DNA of 64,000 nt from Mycobacterium adipatum (lineage in GTDB: Bacteria > Actinomycetota > Actinomycetes > Mycobacteriales > Mycobacteriaceae), in NCBI RefSeq assembly GCF_001644575.1, contig NZ_CP015596.1:248001-312000 (forward strand), read 5' to 3'. Both the position numbers and the translations under genes were made by a program. The notes beneath the pieces were generated by a model. That model made no database searches. It had not been told where the DNA came from and saw only the letters and a list, made by a program, of their open reading frames with translations. This document shows positions 63,329 through 64,000 of this stretch, piece after piece; position 1 is the first letter of the stretch, and each line of letters opens with the position of its first letter.

Positions 63329-63718
63329 CTACGCCACGGGCCCGGGTGGGCTACCGGCCATTTCGGCAATACGCTGCACCGCGATCTGCAGTACCGGAAG
63401 ATACACCGGCGCCCACACCGGGGCGCTCATCCAGACCCGGCACCCACCGCGGTCGAGGTGCTCCACCCCGTGCCGGGTGGCCGGTACCCCGGCGACGTCC
63501 CATCCCCAGGTCCGCCCGGGATCGAACTCCGAGATCACGAACGGCAACCGAACACCGACCGGGGTCCAGACCCGGCCGGTCGCACCCAGCAGCAGGGCGG
63601 TGCCGTCGAGTTCGGCCTTGCGGACCGTGAGCCCCCAGCGCGGCCAGGCCTGCAGGTCCGTCAGGATCTGCCACACCGTATCCGCGGGTGCCGCGACGTC
63701 CCGGCTCGCCGTCCACAT
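63329..63718 (-). CDS. SRPBCC family protein
   Basis: 129 aa from ATG 63718 (MWTASRDVAAPADTVWQIL), a typical helix-grip-fold N-terminus; the frame could begin 13 codons earlier at 63757. The C-terminal helix VLQIAVQRIAEM is conserved in the family. A hydrophobic ligand or co-chaperone-like role is possible; no catalytic residues are evident. It lies upstream of the PAS-GGDEF gene on the same strand, 93 bp away. Confidence 0.8.
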   Translation of the reverse strand: MWTASRDVAAPADTVWQILTDLQAWPRWGLTVRKAELDGTALLLGATGRVWTPVGVRLPFVISEFDPGRTWGWDVAGVPATRHGVEHLDRGGCRVWMSAPVWAPVYLPVLQIAVQRIAEMAGSPPGPVA

Positions 63719-63775
63719 GCCGATGGCATACCCACGCGGCGATCCGCCGAACCGCATCCGGCGAGCGGGGGTCGT

Positions 63776-64000
63776 TCAGCTCGGCGGAGGGTCGATCGGC
63801 TTCAGGCTGATCGGCACCCAATGCGTGCCCGGGCCCTCACCCGGACACCCGGTTCCGGCAACGACGAGTGTGCGCTCACCGTGGAAACCGCCGTCAGCAT
63901 CCGGGATCCAGTAGTCCGAGCGGATGGCGGGCACGCCACTGGTGGGGTTCGTGCGGTCACACAGGTACGGCTGCTCACCGCTGGTCTCCCACCGTGCGTT
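63776..64000 (-). CDS. C-terminal part of an unknown protein, 5' truncated by the window
   Basis: An open frame runs from the right edge to TGA at 63776-63778 (74 codons visible). The peptide reads WETSGEQPYLCDRTNP, then AIRSDYWIPDADGGFHGERT, VVAGTGCPGEGPGTHW and ends SLKPIDPPPS. The two cysteines and Gly/Pro/aromatic-rich makeup suggest a secreted protein, but I do not recognise the family. It is upstream of the SRPBCC gene on the same strand, 57 bp away. Confidence 0.65.
   Translation of the reverse strand, partial: NARWETSGEQPYLCDRTNPTSGVPAIRSDYWIPDADGGFHGERTLVVAGTGCPGEGPGTHWVPISLKPIDPPPS

Noticed and set aside
1..64000. tRNA, rRNA, insertion sequences, prophage or toxin-antitoxin modules
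   Set aside because: Looked for on both strands by eye; no cloverleaf with CCA-type ends, transposase motif, att-like duplication or toxin family was recognised.

Overview
The window is high-GC DNA with a dense, mostly intact gene complement. Its families place it in a mycobacterium, most likely an environmental, rapidly growing Mycolicibacterium: MmpL transporters, FadE/FadD/WS-DGAT lipid enzymes, Mce-associated proteins, Rv0203-type haemophores, and starts that look leaderless behind TANNNT -10 boxes. The right half (about 29.9-60.6 kb) is collinear with the M. tuberculosis Rv0189c-Rv0214 region (ilvD, ricR-like csoR, L,D-transpeptidase, zmp1, omamA/omamB, Rv0201c, mmpL11, haemophore, Rv0204c, Rv0205, mmpL3, Rv0207c, trmB, Rv0209/Rv0210, pckA, fadD4). 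This assignment is from memory of those families, not from a search. A PrrA/PrrB-type two-component pair, a DUF3054 membrane protein and an M23 peptidase lipoprotein sit inside that block, an arrangement I associate with fast growers.

Left part (0-22 kb) is mainly lipid metabolism. It holds a truncated transglutaminase-like protein, a FadE5-type acyl-CoA dehydrogenase, an AraC/DinB-type regulator with a RibD-C reductase, a divergent pair of acyl-CoA dehydrogenases, and nat. Next comes a PlsC-like acyltransferase/FadD12/LipO operon behind a perfect KstR-type operator. A large secreted beta-propeller/CHAP fusion follows, then a LipC/WS-DGAT/lipoprotein operon, a tandem acyl-CoA dehydrogenase behind a CRP-like site, an HD protein with a lipase, and a first small haemophore-like protein.

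Middle part (22-34 kb) is accessory and regulator-rich. A MaoC/CaiB/amidohydrolase operon is followed by an MFS efflux/ArsR unit with a 26-bp palindrome and an XRE-MmyB regulator divergent from an SDR across a 29-bp palindrome. Then come a crotonase/FadD4 pair, an MscS channel/SRPBCC pair and an SDR.

Right part (34-64 kb) is the envelope core: pckA, a degenerate GTPase pair, trmB/NYN protein, mmpL3 (trehalose monomycolate export), its neighbours, mmpL11 with a haemophore, Mce-associated proteins, zmp1, an L,D-transpeptidase, a copper-sensor operon (DUF305 lipoprotein plus CsoR/RicR) divergent from ilvD, and a PAS-GGDEF membrane protein. No RNA genes, insertion sequences, prophage or CRISPR were seen.

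The signals most worth following are four identical in-frame 30-bp repeats inside fadD12, the propeller/cadherin-like/CHAP fusion, several operator-sized palindromes that pair naturally with adjacent regulators, two conserved Walker-A-degenerate GTPase-like proteins, and two small unlisted proteins with strong ribosome binding sites.
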